From NCBI GenBank assembly GCA_018715345.1, contig DVLT01000017.1:1-48430 (forward strand): a stretch of DNA of 48,430 nucleotides. Direction: 5' to 3'. The notes beneath the pieces are model-generated. The model had not been told where the DNA came from. It worked only from the letters and a program-made list of their open reading frames with translations, and did no database searches. How positions within the stretch are numbered: the stretch's first letter is position 1; every line of letters begins with the position of its first letter. The position numbers and the translations under genes were made by a program. Below are positions 24,781-33,751 of this stretch, piece after piece. This DNA is from Candidatus Onthocola gallistercoris (GTDB lineage: Bacteria > Bacillota > Clostridia > Lachnospirales > Lachnospiraceae).

Positions 24781-25659
24781 TCACTTTTCCCATCTGCCCG
24801 ACGCGCCGCAAGGCAGGATCAGACCGGTCTCGGAAACAGGCAGGCCGACCTCGCCGGAGATGACGTGGCCGCCAAAACGGGGCAGCAATTCTGTGGACAG
24901 CATGTAGGTCAGGACCGCCGGCTGCAGACCGGTGGTATAGGAATTAATAAGGAAGAAAAGGGAATCCTTTGTGAGCAGTTTGGCACAAAGCTGGATAAAG
25001 GGATAGATGCTTTCCTCGATTTTCCATATTTCACCCTTTGGTCCCCGGCCATAGGAAGGGGGATCCATGATGATACCGTCGTACGTATTGCCCCGGCGGA
25101 TTTCCCGTTCCACGAATTTCACGCAATCGTCCACCAGCCAGCGGATGTGGGCCTGGCCCAGACCGGAAGACCGGGCATTTTCACTGGCCCAGCTGACCAT
25201 GCCTTTGGAGGCGTCCACATGGGTAACACTGGCGCCGGCAGCCGCGGCCGCGCAGGTGGCGCCGCCGGTATAGGCAAACAGGTTCAGAACTTTGACCGGC
25301 CGGCCGGCTTTGCGGATGATATCCGAAAACCAGTCCCAGTTGACGGCCTGTTCTGGGAAAAGTCCGGTGTGTTTGAAACTAAAAGGTTTCAGATGAAAAG
25401 TGAGCTGATGGGGAATACTGGGACTTTGATAATGGATCTGCCATTGTTTCGGAAGATCGAAAAATTCCCAGCTGCCGCCGCCCAAACGGCTCCGGTGATA
25501 GTGACCATTCATCTTTTTCCATCCGATATGTTCCTTTGGTGTATTCCAGATAACCTGAGGATCCGGCCGGACAAGGGTGTACTTGCCCCAGCGTTCCAGC
25601 TTTTCCCCGGAAGAGGTATCAATAACTTCATAATCCTTCCAATATTTATTACTCCACAT
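24781..25659 (-). CDS. Class I SAM-dependent methyltransferase (RlmI/RlmK-like)
   Basis: A 292-residue methyltransferase. The SAM-binding motif I is VLNLFAYTGGATCAAAAAGA, motif II carries THVDASKGMVSWASENA, and the catalytic region reads DGIIMDPPSYGRG, where DPPSY is typical of base-methylating rRNA enzymes of the RlmI/RlmKL C-terminal type. An N-terminal region of about 100 residues precedes it; there is no PUA domain visible. AAAAGGAG precedes the ATG. The probable target is a nucleotide in 23S rRNA, but the exact site cannot be told. Confidence 0.85.
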   Translation of the reverse strand: MWSNKYWKDYEVIDTSSGEKLERWGKYTLVRPDPQVIWNTPKEHIGWKKMNGHYHRSRLGGGSWEFFDLPKQWQIHYQSPSIPHQLTFHLKPFSFKHTGLFPEQAVNWDWFSDIIRKAGRPVKVLNLFAYTGGATCAAAAAGASVTHVDASKGMVSWASENARSSGLGQAHIRWLVDDCVKFVEREIRRGNTYDGIIMDPPSYGRGPKGEIWKIEESIYPFIQLCAKLLTKDSLFFLINSYTTGLQPAVLTYMLSTELLPRFGGHVISGEVGLPVSETGLILPCGASGRWEK

Positions 25660-25698
25660 AATGTACTCCTTTTATTCCCGCTTGGTATAACTTTATAC

Positions 25699-25727
25699 AT
25701 CATAGCATGAAACCGGTGGTATGACCA
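25699..25727 (-). promoter_or_regulatory. Possible promoter of the methyltransferase gene
   Basis: On the minus strand TGGTCA (25727-25722) and TATGAT (25704-25699) are separated by 17 bases, 40 bases before the start codon. Moderate match. Confidence 0.4.
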
Positions 25728-25795
25728 GACGGCATTTTGGGGAAAACAAAGATTAAAATCAGTTCTATTGTATGTATATATGGAAGAAACAGATA

Positions 25796-25819
25796 CAGCT
25801 CTGTCGGACGACAGAGCTG
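25796..25819. promoter_or_regulatory. Perfect inverted repeat upstream of the S10 operon
   Basis: CAGCTCTGTCG (25796-25806) and CGACAGAGCTG (25809-25819) are perfect inverted copies separated by two bases. It lies about 105 bases before the S10 promoter in the 524-base gap between the divergent methyltransferase and rpsJ genes. It may be an operator or a hairpin in an upstream transcript; there is no T tract. Confidence 0.5.
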
Positions 25820-25922
25820 AAAAGAAGGGGGAGAAGGAAAATATGGGGAATAATGCACAAAAAAAGCCAAAAAAGTTCGTGAAAAATTTAAGAATATGTG
25901 GACGAAAAAATAAAAAAATTGC

Positions 25923-25951
25923 TTGCGCCATATTATGGAATCATGTATAAT
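25923..25951 (+). promoter_or_regulatory. Main promoter of the S10 ribosomal operon
   Basis: TTGCGC (25923-25928) and a perfect TATAAT (25946-25951) are separated by 17 bases. Transcription would begin near 25958, giving a leader of about 227 bases before rpsJ. Confidence 0.65.
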
Positions 25952-26045
25952 AACAGTGTTTGTGACATTGATAGCTGTGAAGCGCGAGGTTGCTGCAGGG
26001 ATCTGCAGGTGTTCCGTGGAGCGAATGTCAAGTTAGAAAGACTGG

Positions 26046-26146
26046 CGACAAGTCACTGTACAGTAAGGAACGATCTGTGAGGAACAGAGATGACGTGTGA
26101 GAAAGAACAGGATACACACGGGAGAGTGTACAGTCACCGCTTGTCG
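26046..26146 (+). ncRNA. Structured leader of the S10 operon
   Basis: CGACAAG (26046-26052) pairs with CTTGTCG (26140-26146) and ACTGTACA (26055-26062) pairs with TGTACAGT (26127-26134), closing a domain that encloses smaller stems CTGT/ACAG near 26074-26086 and GTGTG/CACAC (26095-26099 with 26115-26119). The domain ends 20 bases before the rpsJ ribosome-binding site. In other bacteria S10 leaders bind L4 for autogenous control; this role here is inference. Confidence 0.55.
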
Positions 26147-26184
26147 TACTGAATGGAAAGTGCGAAAAGGAGGCGACTTTTTTT

Positions 26185-26502
26185 ATGGCAAGTCAGGTAA
26201 TGAGAATCACGCTTAAAGCGTACGATCACAAATTGATCGATCAGAGTGCTGGAAAAATCATCGAAACTGTAAAAAAGACCGGGAGCAAAGTGAGCGGGCC
26301 GGTGCCGCTGCCCACAAAACGCGAAGTGGTCACGATTTTGAGAGCTGTTCACAAATATAAAGATTCTCGGGAACAGTTTGAGCAGAGAACACACAAAAGA
26401 TTGATCGACATTATCACGCCAACACAGAAAACGGTTGACGCATTGTCCAGACTGGAAATGCCGGCCGGTGTTTACATCGACATCAAGATGAAAACAAAAT
26501 AA
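26185..26502 (+). CDS. rpsJ: 30S ribosomal protein S10
   Basis: A 105-residue S10 of the 30S head, also the NusE antitermination partner of NusB. The N-terminal [24 protein letters not shown] core (shorter here: [13 protein letters not shown]) and the loop [15 protein letters not shown] are diagnostic, as is the C-terminal [24 protein letters not shown] at 26167-26172 lies 12 bases before the ATG across a T run. First gene of the S10 operon. Confidence 0.98.
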   Translation: MASQVMRITLKAYDHKLIDQSAGKIIETVKKTGSKVSGPVPLPTKREVVTILRAVHKYKDSREQFEQRTHKRLIDIITPTQKTVDALSRLEMPAGVYIDIKMKTK

Positions 26503-26613
26503 TAATGGTAATAATCCTTAGGTATTGGGTTGATATAAAAAATCCTCAATGCGTCTAGGATGATTGCACATGAGTGTAATCCGCTGTAGATTTTATAGGA
26601 GGTGCATTTCTCA

Positions 26614-27243
26614 ATGAAGAAAGCGATTTTAACGACAAAAGTCGGAATGACTCAGATTTTCAACGATGACGGCGTTTTGACTCCTGTAACCGTTCTTCAG
26701 GCTGGACCTTGTGTGGTCACACAGGTTAAGACAGTGGAAAACGATGGTTACAGTGCGGTTCAGGTCGGCTTCGGCGATATCCGTGAGAAACTGGTAAACA
26801 AACCGAAAAAAGGACATTTTGCAAAAGCAGAAGTTGCTCCTAAGAGATTCCTGAGAGAGTTCAGACTGGAAGATGCCGAGTCCTACAAAGTAGGCCAGGA
26901 GATCAAAGCTGATGTGTTTGCGGCAGGCGACAAGATCGATGCCACAGCAAAATCCAAAGGTAAAGGATATCAGGGTGCGATCAAGAGACACGGACAGTCC
27001 AGAGGACCGATGACCCACGGTTCCAAATACCACAGACATGCAGGTTCCAATGGTTCCGCAACAACACCGGGCCGCGTATTCAAGGGCAAAAAGATGCCTG
27101 GGCATATGGGCGCTGTCAGAGTGACTGTTCAGAATCTGGAAGTTGTCAGAGTAGACGCTGACAAGAACCTGATCCTGGTAAAAGGCGCTGTACCGGGACC
27201 GAAGAAATCTTTAGTAATGTTGAAGGAATCAACCAAAGCGTAA
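26614..27243 (+). CDS. rplC: 50S ribosomal protein L3
   Basis: A 209-residue L3, an early-assembly protein near the peptidyl-transferase centre. Recognised by [16 protein letters not shown] at the start and the extended loop [20 protein letters not shown], plus [14 protein letters not shown]. The ATG at 26614 is used; a GTG at 26602 is part of the ribosome-binding site ATAGGAGGTG. It lies 111 bases after rpsJ, a gap with only a weak small hairpin. Confidence 0.98.
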   Translation: MKKAILTTKVGMTQIFNDDGVLTPVTVLQAGPCVVTQVKTVENDGYSAVQVGFGDIREKLVNKPKKGHFAKAEVAPKRFLREFRLEDAESYKVGQEIKADVFAAGDKIDATAKSKGKGYQGAIKRHGQSRGPMTHGSKYHRHAGSNGSATTPGRVFKGKKMPGHMGAVRVTVQNLEVVRVDADKNLILVKGAVPGPKKSLVMLKESTKA

Positions 27244-27271
27244 TGCTTTGTGAGGAAGGAGGACGTTACAG

Positions 27272-27892
27272 ATGGCAAAAGTATCTGTTTACAATATGGA
27301 AGGCAATCAGGTCGGCGAAATCGAGTTGAACGATGCTGTGTTCGGTGTTGAAGTAAATGAACACCTGATGCACATGGCAGTTGTCAACCATCTCGCTGCA
27401 AACCGCCAGGGCACACAGAGTGCTAAAACACGTTCTGAAGTGAGCGGCGGCGGTAAGAAACCGTGGAGACAGAAAGGAACAGGTCATGCAAGACAGGGTT
27501 CCACAAGAGCTCCCCAGTGGAAAGGCGGCGGCGTGGTATTCGCTCCGAAGCCAAGAGATTATACGATGAAGTTGAACAAAAAGGAAAGAAGGCTTGCATT
27601 GAAGTCCGCTTTGACATCCAGAGTAAACGAAAACAAATTCATCGTTGTGGATGCGCTTAAGATGGATGAGATCAAGACAAAAACATTCCAGGCAGTTCTG
27701 GATGGCCTGAAAGTTTCCAAAGCGCTTGTTGTTCTTGGGAATGACAACCAGAACGTGGTTTTGTCTGCAAGAAATATCCCGAATGTTAAGACAGCTTATA
27801 CAAATACCATCAACACATACGACGTGCTGAAGTACGATACAGTTGTGATCGACAAAGACGTTGTGGCAACGATCGAGGAGGTATACGCATAA
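27272..27892 (+). CDS. rplD: 50S ribosomal protein L4
   Basis: A 206-residue L4 that lines the exit tunnel with its long loop ([20 protein letters not shown]). The C-terminal globular part includes [17 protein letters not shown]. In many bacteria L4 also represses its own operon through the S10 leader. AAGGAGG precedes the ATG; the stop overlaps the rplW start (TAATG), so the two are coupled. Confidence 0.98.
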   Translation: MAKVSVYNMEGNQVGEIELNDAVFGVEVNEHLMHMAVVNHLAANRQGTQSAKTRSEVSGGGKKPWRQKGTGHARQGSTRAPQWKGGGVVFAPKPRDYTMKLNKKERRLALKSALTSRVNENKFIVVDALKMDEIKTKTFQAVLDGLKVSKALVVLGNDNQNVVLSARNIPNVKTAYTNTINTYDVLKYDTVVIDKDVVATIEEVYA

Positions 27893-28191
27893 TGGCTGAT
27901 ATTAAATATTATGATGTGATCCTTAAACCGGTCATCACAGAAAAAAGTATGAATCAGATGTCTGAAAAGAAATATACTTTCCTTGTACATCCGCAGGCAA
28001 CAAAGAGCCAGGTTAAAGAAGCAGTTGAGAAAATGTTCGAGGGCACAAAGGTTGCCAGCGTTAACACCATGAACTGCGAAGGCAAAAACAGACGCCGTGG
28101 CATGATCACAGGAAAGACCGCAAAAACGAAAAAAGCGATCGTTAAGCTGACAGCTGAAAGCAAAGATATCGAAATCTTTGAGGGCTTATAA
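27892..28191 (+). CDS. rplW: 50S ribosomal protein L23
   Basis: A 99-residue L23, located at the tunnel exit where trigger factor and SRP dock. Diagnostic stretches are [35 protein letters not shown] and [21 protein letters not shown]. Overlaps the rplD stop by one base, with GAGGAGGT inside rplD. The stop codon itself lies in the first copy of a 39-base direct repeat that fills part of the following gap. Confidence 0.98.
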   Translation: MADIKYYDVILKPVITEKSMNQMSEKKYTFLVHPQATKSQVKEAVEKMFEGTKVASVNTMNCEGKNRRRGMITGKTAKTKKAIVKLTAESKDIEIFEGL

Positions 28192-28343
28192 GACTTGCTG
28201 AAAGCAAGCGGCAGCGCAGCTTGAAGCTTAGTCGGAGCCCGTTCCCGAATCTTAACGAAAACAAGCGGTAGCACCGTTTGAGTTTAGCTGAGGGAACCTA
28301 CCCGTATAAGACTTGCTGAAAGCAAGCGGCAGCGCAGCTTGAA
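28187..28343. repeat. Repeat cluster between rplW and rplB (39-base direct repeat and hairpin modules)
   Basis: An identical 39-base sequence occurs at 28187-28225 and 28305-28343. It starts TATAAGACTTGC and ends GCAGCTTGAA, and its first copy includes the rplW stop codon. Between the copies, 28252-28304 holds a related module: TTAACGAAAACAAGCGG, then CCGTTTGAGTTTAG, with a CAAGCGG/CCGTTTG hairpin. The same module type recurs between rpsH and rplF. No open frame or transposase is present; it looks like small REP-type elements that inserted or duplicated in transcribed spacer. Confidence 0.75.
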
Positions 28344-28349
28344 AGGAAA

Positions 28350-28371
28350 CGGCAGAAGGGATATTCTGCCG
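28350..28371 (+). promoter_or_regulatory. Hairpin in the rplW-rplB spacer
   Basis: CGGCAGAA (28350-28357) and TTCTGCCG (28364-28371) form a perfect eight-base stem with a six-base loop. No T tract follows, so it is probably a processing or stability element rather than a terminator. Confidence 0.4.
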
Positions 28372-28465
28372 GCTTTCGGATGACACGCCCGGGAGCATTG
28401 AAACTTCAAATTAAACGCACTGAAGCGTGACAATAAATCAGAGACACTTGAAAGGAGTGAAGATA

Positions 28466-29308
28466 ATGGGTATCAAAACCTATAACCCATATACACCTTC
28501 CAGAAGACATATGACCGGATCTGATTTCGCCGAGATCACAAAATCCAAACCGGAGAAATCACTGGTCGTTAAAAAGAAAAAAACAGCTGGCCGTAACAAC
28601 CAGGGTAAGATCACTGTGAGACACCATGGCGGCGGCGCAAAGAAAAAATATAGAATCGTTGATTTCAAGAGAAATAAAGACGGTATCCCGGCTACAGTAA
28701 AAGCGATCGAATACGATCCGAACAGAACAGCAAATATTGCTCTGATCTGCTATGCAGACGGTCAGTATTCTTATATCCTTGCTCCCAATGGATTGAAAGT
28801 TGGCATGAAAGTCATGAACGGCCCGGAAGCCGAAGTCAGAGTTGGAAACTGCCTGCCTCTTTCCGAAATTCCGGTGGGTACAATGATCCATAACAGTGAG
28901 CTTTATCCTGGAAAAGGCGGACAGCTTGTTCGTTCTGCAGGAAACGCAGCTCAGCTCATGGCCAAAGAAGGCAAATATGCAACACTTAGATTACCGTCCG
29001 GTGAGATGAGAATGGTTCCGTTAAGTGGCCGTGCAACGATCGGTCAGGTTGGAAACACCGATCACGAACTGATCAACATCGGTAAAGCAGGACGTAAACG
29101 TCACATGGGTATCCGCCCGACAGTCCGTGGTTCTGTTATGAACCCGAATGACCATCCGCATGGTGGTGGTGAAGGTAGAGCTCCGATCGGACGTTCCGGA
29201 CCTATGACACCATGGGGCAAACCTGCACTGGGTCTTAAGACTCGTAAGAAAAACAAGAAATCCAATAAGTTGATCGTTCGTAGAAGAAACGGAAGCGTGA
29301 TTAAATAA
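28466..29308 (+). CDS. rplB: 50S ribosomal protein L2
   Basis: A 280-residue L2, required for subunit association and the peptidyl-transferase centre. Recognised by [18 protein letters not shown] at the start, and near the end by [21 protein letters not shown] [19 protein letters not shown] with the conserved His. The ATG at 28466 follows AAAGGAG; an upstream in-frame start at 28427 is in spacer. It is separated from rplW by an unusually long gap of 274 bases that holds repeats. Confidence 0.98.
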   Translation: MGIKTYNPYTPSRRHMTGSDFAEITKSKPEKSLVVKKKKTAGRNNQGKITVRHHGGGAKKKYRIVDFKRNKDGIPATVKAIEYDPNRTANIALICYADGQYSYILAPNGLKVGMKVMNGPEAEVRVGNCLPLSEIPVGTMIHNSELYPGKGGQLVRSAGNAAQLMAKEGKYATLRLPSGEMRMVPLSGRATIGQVGNTDHELINIGKAGRKRHMGIRPTVRGSVMNPNDHPHGGGEGRAPIGRSGPMTPWGKPALGLKTRKKNKKSNKLIVRRRNGSVIK

Positions 29309-29326
29309 TCTAAGGAGGTAGAACTC

Positions 29327-29608
29327 ATGGCCAGATCATTAAAAAAAGGACCATTCGCAGATGCAAGCTTACTTAAAAAAGTAGATGCGATGAATGCGTC
29401 AGGAGATAAATCCGTAATCAAAACATGGTCCCGTCGTTCCACAATCTTCCCGCAGATGGTCGGACATACGATTGCTGTGCATGACGGAAGAAAACATGTA
29501 CCTGTATATATTACCGAAGATATGGTTGGACATAAATTAGGTGAGTTTGTGGCAACACGGACATACAGAGGACACGGTAAAGACGAGAAAAAAGCAGGAA
29601 GACGCTAA
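29327..29608 (+). CDS. rpsS: 30S ribosomal protein S19
   Basis: A 93-residue S19 of the 30S head, contacting S13 and the 16S 3' domain. Recognised by [38 protein letters not shown] and [24 protein letters not shown] precedes the ATG; spacing to rplB is 18 bases. Confidence 0.98.
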   Translation: MARSLKKGPFADASLLKKVDAMNASGDKSVIKTWSRRSTIFPQMVGHTIAVHDGRKHVPVYITEDMVGHKLGEFVATRTYRGHGKDEKKAGRR

Positions 29609-29629
29609 TTTTGAAAGGAGGTTTTATCC

Positions 29630-30016
29630 GTGGCTAAAGGACATAGATCCCAGATCAAGAGAGAGAGAAACGCGAACAAGGATACACGTCCGAGCGCAAA
29701 ACTGTCTTACGCACGCGTATCTGTTCAGAAAGCTTGTTTCGTTCTTGATGCAATCAGAGGCAAGGATGTAAAATCAGCATTGGCAATTTTGGCATATAAC
29801 CCAAGATATGCTTCAAGTTTAATAGAGAAATTATTAAAATCTGCAATCGCAAATGCAGAGAACAACAACGGTATGAACGTTGATAATCTTTACATTGAAG
29901 AGTGCTATGCAAACAAAGGACCGACAATGAAAAGGATTAGACCGAGAGCACAGGGACGGGCTTACAGGATCGAAAAAAGAACAAGCCATATCACTATCGT
30001 GCTGAATGAAAGATAA
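29630..30016 (+). CDS. rplV: 50S ribosomal protein L22
   Basis: A 128-residue L22 whose long beta hairpin lines the exit tunnel ([17 protein letters not shown]). The N-terminal globular part shows [22 protein letters not shown] start is used, with AAAGGAGG about eight bases upstream; no nearby ATG fits. Confidence 0.98.
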   Translation: MAKGHRSQIKRERNANKDTRPSAKLSYARVSVQKACFVLDAIRGKDVKSALAILAYNPRYASSLIEKLLKSAIANAENNNGMNVDNLYIEECYANKGPTMKRIRPRAQGRAYRIEKRTSHITIVLNER

Positions 30017-30030
30017 TAAGGAGGAGAATC

Positions 30031-30687
30031 ATGGGACAGAAAGTTAATCCTCACGGCCTGAGAGTGGGTATTATTAAGGATTGGGACTCAAGATGGTATG
30101 CTGAAGCTGATTTCGCTGACAACCTGGTTGAAGATTATGAAATCAGAAAATACCTGAAGAAGAGATTATATAATTCTGGTATCGCCAAAATTGAAATCGA
30201 GAGAGCATCCGACAGAATGAAGATCATCGTATATACAGCTAAACCGGGCGTTGTTATCGGTAAAGGCGGTTCTGAGATCGAAAAGGTCAAAGCTGAAGTT
30301 CAGAAATTTACAGATAAAAAATTGTTCATGGACATCAAAGAAGTTAAGAGACCTGAGAAAAACGCTCAGCTTGTTGCAGAGAACATCGCTGCACAGCTGG
30401 AGAACCGTATTTCCTTCCGTCGTGCCATGAAATCTGCTATGCAGAGAACCATGAGAGCCGGCTGCCTGGGTATCAAGACAGCAGTATCCGGTCGTCTTGG
30501 CGGCGCTGATATGGCCCGTACAGAATTCTACAGCGAAGGTACGATCCCGCTGCAGACACTGAGAGCAGATATCGACTACGGATTTGCAGAAGCAGACACA
30601 ACTTATGGTAAACTGGGTGTTAAGACATGGATCTACCATGGTGAAGTGCTTCCAGTAAAAGATTCCAAGGAAGGGAGCGATAAATAA
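30031..30687 (+). CDS. rpsC: 30S ribosomal protein S3
   Basis: A 218-residue S3 at the mRNA entry channel. The start [15 protein letters not shown], the KH domain [19 protein letters not shown] and the C-terminal [18 protein letters not shown] are diagnostic. GGAGGAG precedes the ATG. The stop overlaps the rplP start (TAATG). Confidence 0.98.
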   Translation: MGQKVNPHGLRVGIIKDWDSRWYAEADFADNLVEDYEIRKYLKKRLYNSGIAKIEIERASDRMKIIVYTAKPGVVIGKGGSEIEKVKAEVQKFTDKKLFMDIKEVKRPEKNAQLVAENIAAQLENRISFRRAMKSAMQRTMRAGCLGIKTAVSGRLGGADMARTEFYSEGTIPLQTLRADIDYGFAEADTTYGKLGVKTWIYHGEVLPVKDSKEGSDK

Positions 30688-31124
30688 TGTTAATGCCGAA
30701 AAGAGTAAAACGTCGTAAGCAGTTCCGCGGAAGTATGAGAGGAAAGGCTACACGAGGCAATAAAATTTCTTATGGTGAATATGGTATCGTGGCTATGGAG
30801 CCGGCATGGATCAAATCCAACCAGATCGAAGCAGCCCGTATCGCCATGACACGTTATATCAAACGTGGCGGTAAAGTATGGATCAAAATATTCCCTGACA
30901 AACCGGTAACTACAAAACCTGCTGAAACACGTATGGGTTCCGGTAAAGGTTCCCTTGAGTACTGGGTAGCCGTTGTAAAGCCGGGCCGCGTTATGTTCGA
31001 GATTGCCGGCGTTCCCGAAGAAGTGGCCAGAGAAGCGCTTCGTCTTGCAACCCATAAGCTTCCCGTAAAGTGTAAGATCGTTTCTCGCGAAGACTTAGAA
31101 GGCGGTGATAACAGTGAAAATTAA
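30687..31124 (+). CDS. rplP: 50S ribosomal protein L16
   Basis: A 145-residue L16, organising the A-site region of the large subunit. Recognised by [34 protein letters not shown] and [16 protein letters not shown]. The ATG at 30687 is preferred to one at 30693 because family members begin MLMPKRV or MLIPKRV. Translation is coupled to rpsC. Confidence 0.98.
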   Translation: MLMPKRVKRRKQFRGSMRGKATRGNKISYGEYGIVAMEPAWIKSNQIEAARIAMTRYIKRGGKVWIKIFPDKPVTTKPAETRMGSGKGSLEYWVAVVKPGRVMFEIAGVPEEVAREALRLATHKLPVKCKIVSREDLEGGDNSEN

Positions 31125-31323
31125 TGCATATTTAGAAGATTTGAAAGCAAAATCTGTTGCTGAATTAAATAATGAATTAGTAGCTGCTAAAAAAGAACTT
31201 TTCAACTTGAGATTCCAGAACGCGACAAACCAGCTGGACAACACAAGCAGAATCAAAGAAGTTCGTAGAAATATTGCCCGTATCCAGACCATCATGTCTG
31301 AAAAGGCAAAGATTGCTGAATAA
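31114..31323 (+). CDS. rpmC: 50S ribosomal protein L29
   Basis: A 69-residue two-helix L29 near the tunnel exit. The stretch [20 protein letters not shown] followed by [19 protein letters not shown] is diagnostic. The GTG at 31114 ([13 protein letters not shown]) is chosen because AGGCGGTGA lies just upstream and homologues begin MK.; a GTG at 31105 adds three residues. The start lies inside the end of rplP. Confidence 0.93.
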   Translation: MKINAYLEDLKAKSVAELNNELVAAKKELFNLRFQNATNQLDNTSRIKEVRRNIARIQTIMSEKAKIAE

Positions 31324-31343
31324 TCCGGAAAGGAGGAATTGTC

Positions 31344-31598
31344 GTGGAGAGAAATCTTAGAAAAGTCAGAGTCGGAAGAGTCGTAAGCAACAAAATGGAC
31401 AAGACGATCGTTGTTGCCATCGAAGACCGTGTAAAACATCCCCTTTACAAAAAGATCGTAAATAGAACATATAAGCTGAAAGCTCATGATGAAGCAAATG
31501 AGTGTAACATTGGTGACAGAGTTAAAGTGATGGAAACAAGACCTTTATCCAAGGATAAAAGATGGAGACTTGTAGAAATCGTTGAGAAGGCTAAATAA
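31344..31598 (+). CDS. rpsQ: 30S ribosomal protein S17
   Basis: An 84-residue S17, an early 16S 5'-domain binder with an OB fold. Recognised by [44 protein letters not shown] start is used with AAAGGAGG upstream. Confidence 0.98.
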   Translation: MERNLRKVRVGRVVSNKMDKTIVVAIEDRVKHPLYKKIVNRTYKLKAHDEANECNIGDRVKVMETRPLSKDKRWRLVEIVEKAK

Positions 31599-31624
31599 TT
31601 TATTTAGTATAAGGAGGTAACGTC

Positions 31625-31993
31625 ATGATTCAACAGGAGAGCAGACTTCGTGTTGCGGACAATACAGGTGCGAAAGAACTTCTCTGTATCCGTGTATTAG
31701 GCGGTTCTACAAGAAGATATGCAAACATCGGTGACATTATCGTTGCTTCGGTCAAAGATGCAACACCAGGCGGAGTTGTAAAAAAAGGCGATGTTGTAAA
31801 GGCCGTTGTTGTTCGTACCGTTAAAGGCGCCCGCAGAAAAGACGGTTCATATATCAGATTCGATGAAAATGCAGCAGTCATCATCAAAGATGACCTGAAT
31901 CCAAGAGGAACACGTATTTTTGGACCTGTAGCCAGAGAGCTGAGAGAAAAACAGTTTATGAAAATTGTTTCCTTAGCGCCAGAAGTACTGTAA
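31625..31993 (+). CDS. rplN: 50S ribosomal protein L14
   Basis: A 122-residue L14 at the subunit interface. The start [20 protein letters not shown] and the C-terminal [18 protein letters not shown] are diagnostic. TAAGGAGGT precedes the ATG. First gene of the classical spc block in this order. Confidence 0.98.
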   Translation: MIQQESRLRVADNTGAKELLCIRVLGGSTRRYANIGDIIVASVKDATPGGVVKKGDVVKAVVVRTVKGARRKDGSYIRFDENAAVIIKDDLNPRGTRIFGPVARELREKQFMKIVSLAPEVL

Positions 31994-32006
31994 GGAGGTG
32001 TCAGCT

Positions 32007-32318
32007 ATGGCTATGATGAAAATTAAGAAAGATGACCTTGTAAAAGTTATCGCCGGAAAAGATAAAGGCAAAGAGGGCAAGGTTATGGCTGTCAATCATA
32101 AGAAAAACACCGTGATCGTAGAAGGTGTGAACATGATCACAAAGCATACAAAACCGTCGCCCCAGAACCAGAACGGCGGGATCGTGAATCAGGAAGCACC
32201 GATCCACGCATCCAACGTTATGTATATCCATAAAGGCAAAGCAACACGTGTTGGTTTTGATTTCAAGGATGGCAAGAAAGTCCGCGTGGCAAAATCGACA
32301 GGCGATGTGATTGACTGA
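32007..32318 (+). CDS. rplX: 50S ribosomal protein L24
   Basis: A 103-residue L24 with an N-terminal KOW motif ([19 protein letters not shown]), an assembly initiator of the large subunit. Also seen: [20 protein letters not shown]. The ATG at 32007 follows AAGGAGG; the GTG at 31998 is part of that site. Confidence 0.97.
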   Translation: MAMMKIKKDDLVKVIAGKDKGKEGKVMAVNHKKNTVIVEGVNMITKHTKPSPQNQNGGIVNQEAPIHASNVMYIHKGKATRVGFDFKDGKKVRVAKSTGDVID

Positions 32319-32341
32319 TTTGCGAAAGGAGGCTGTTCAAA

Positions 32342-32881
32342 GTGAGTAGATTAAAAGATATGTACAACAATGAGATCGTTGCTGCAATGACCTCAAAGTT
32401 TGGATATAAAAATGTGATGCAGGTTCCGAAGCTTGTCAAGATCGTCGTAAACATGGGTGTTGGCGAAGCTAAGGACAATGCAAAAGTGCTGGAATCCGCT
32501 GTAAAAGATATGGAAACCATCACCGGCCAGAAGGCAGTTCTCGCTAAAGCGAAAAAATCCGTGGCCAACTTCAAGATCAGAGAAGGTATGGCGATCGGCT
32601 GCAAGACCACACTGCGTGGTGAGAAGATGTACGATTTCGCAGACCGTCTGATCAATCTGGCTCTGCCGCGGGTACGTGACTTCAGAGGTGTCAATCCGGA
32701 CGCTTTTGACGGAAGAGGCAATTACGCTCTGGGTATCAAAGAGCAGTTGATTTTCCCTGAGATCGAGTATGATAAAGTAGACAAAGTCAGAGGTATGGAC
32801 GTTATTTTCGTAACGACTGCCAAGACCGATGAAGAAGCTCGTGAATTGTTGAGATTGTTTGGAATGCCGTTTAAAAGGTAA
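32342..32881 (+). CDS. rplE: 50S ribosomal protein L5
   Basis: A 179-residue L5 that carries 5S rRNA and contacts the P-site tRNA. Recognised by [40 protein letters not shown] and [15 protein letters not shown] start follows GAAAGGAGG. Confidence 0.98.
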   Translation: MSRLKDMYNNEIVAAMTSKFGYKNVMQVPKLVKIVVNMGVGEAKDNAKVLESAVKDMETITGQKAVLAKAKKSVANFKIREGMAIGCKTTLRGEKMYDFADRLINLALPRVRDFRGVNPDAFDGRGNYALGIKEQLIFPEIEYDKVDKVRGMDVIFVTTAKTDEEARELLRLFGMPFKR

Positions 32882-32896
32882 TTAGGAGGGAAATCC

Positions 32897-33082
32897 ATGG
32901 CTAAGACAGCAATGAAAATCAAGCAGCAGCGTCCCCAGAAGTTCTCCACAAGAGAATATAATCGTTGCAGGATCTGTGGACGTCCGCATGCCTATTTGAG
33001 AAAATATGGAATCTGCAGAATTTGTTTCCGTGAATTAGCATATAAGGGAGAAATTCCTGGAGTTACAAAATCAAGCTGGTAG
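32897..33082 (+). CDS. rpsZ: 30S ribosomal protein S14, zinc-binding type
   Basis: A 61-residue type Z (short) S14. Zinc ligands are Cys24 and Cys27 (RCRICGR) and Cys40 and Cys43 (GICRICFRE). This is the zinc-requiring form normal for Firmicutes; no zinc-free paralogue is in the window. TTAGGAGGG precedes the ATG. Also named rpsN in many annotations. Confidence 0.97.
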   Translation: MAKTAMKIKQQRPQKFSTREYNRCRICGRPHAYLRKYGICRICFRELAYKGEIPGVTKSSW

Positions 33083-33108
33083 AATTGAGTTGAAAGGAGG
33101 AACTTATC

Positions 33109-33510
33109 ATGTCAATGAGCGATCCGATTGCAGATATGCTTACAAGAATCAGAAATGCGAATACAGCAAAACATGATACGGTCGATGTTCCTGCATCCAA
33201 GATGAAGGAAGCTATCGCTAAGATTCTTTTAGATGAAGGATATATTAAAAATTATGAAATCATCGGTGATGGTGTTGCCAAGACCATCAAGATCACATTG
33301 AAATATGGTCAGGACAAAAACCAGAAAACCATCAGCGGCATTAAAAGAATTTCCAAACCGGGCCTTCGTGTATATGCCAGCTGTGAAGAACTGCCGAAAG
33401 TACTTGGCGGTCTGGGCGTGGCGATCATCTCCACAAACAAAGGTATTGTGACAGATAAACAGGCCAGAGCCCTCAACGTGGGCGGCGAAGTCATCGCGTT
33501 TGTATGGTAA
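33109..33510 (+). CDS. rpsH: 30S ribosomal protein S8
   Basis: A 133-residue S8, binding the 16S central domain; in Escherichia coli it also represses the spc operon. Recognised by [39 protein letters not shown] and [28 protein letters not shown] precedes the ATG. A 241-base gap with repeats follows. Confidence 0.98.
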   Translation: MSMSDPIADMLTRIRNANTAKHDTVDVPASKMKEAIAKILLDEGYIKNYEIIGDGVAKTIKITLKYGQDKNQKTISGIKRISKPGLRVYASCEELPKVLGGLGVAIISTNKGIVTDKQARALNVGGEVIAFVW

Positions 33511-33520
33511 CCATGAGGCC

Positions 33521-33666
33521 TTAACGAAGACGAGCGGATTACCGCGAAGTCTGAGTTTAGTCCGAAGGTTGTTCGTGATACTTAACGAAAGCAAACGTAA
33601 GTGCAGCTTGAGTTTAGTAGAGGCGAACATACCCATTCCCTTGAGTTTAGTAGAGGCGAACATACC
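33521..33666. repeat. Hairpin-repeat cluster between rpsH and rplF
   Basis: Two and a half modules of the type seen after rplW. Each begins TTAACGAA (33521 and 33582), contains a short stem (GCGG/CCGC at about 33534-33545 in the first) and then TGAGTTTAG. A 27-base sequence, starting CTTGAGTTTAG and ending GCGAACATACC, is present twice without change, at 33607-33633 and 33640-33666. No open frame. It lies inside a transcribed ribosomal operon. Confidence 0.75.
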
Positions 33667-33751
33667 TTCACCTCGCTAAGTGCTCACAGTAGCTGAAAAC
33701 AGAAAAGACATAGGATCTTTTCCGAAAATTTAAGTTAGGAGGACATTTGAA

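Noticed and set aside
25843..25950. Short frame of 35 codons (MGNNAQKKPKKF...) with a fair ribosome-binding site upstream of the S10 operon
   Set aside because: It overlaps the S10 promoter elements and has no recognisable features; a real leader peptide cannot be excluded but is unsupported.
28187..28343. 39-base direct repeats as ends of an insertion sequence
   Set aside because: There is no transposase and no terminal inverted repeat; the interior is only 79 bases.
33607..33666. Unchanged 27-base repeats as a possible CRISPR remnant
   Set aside because: Only two copies, a six-base gap between them, no cas genes, and clear likeness to the REP-like modules elsewhere.
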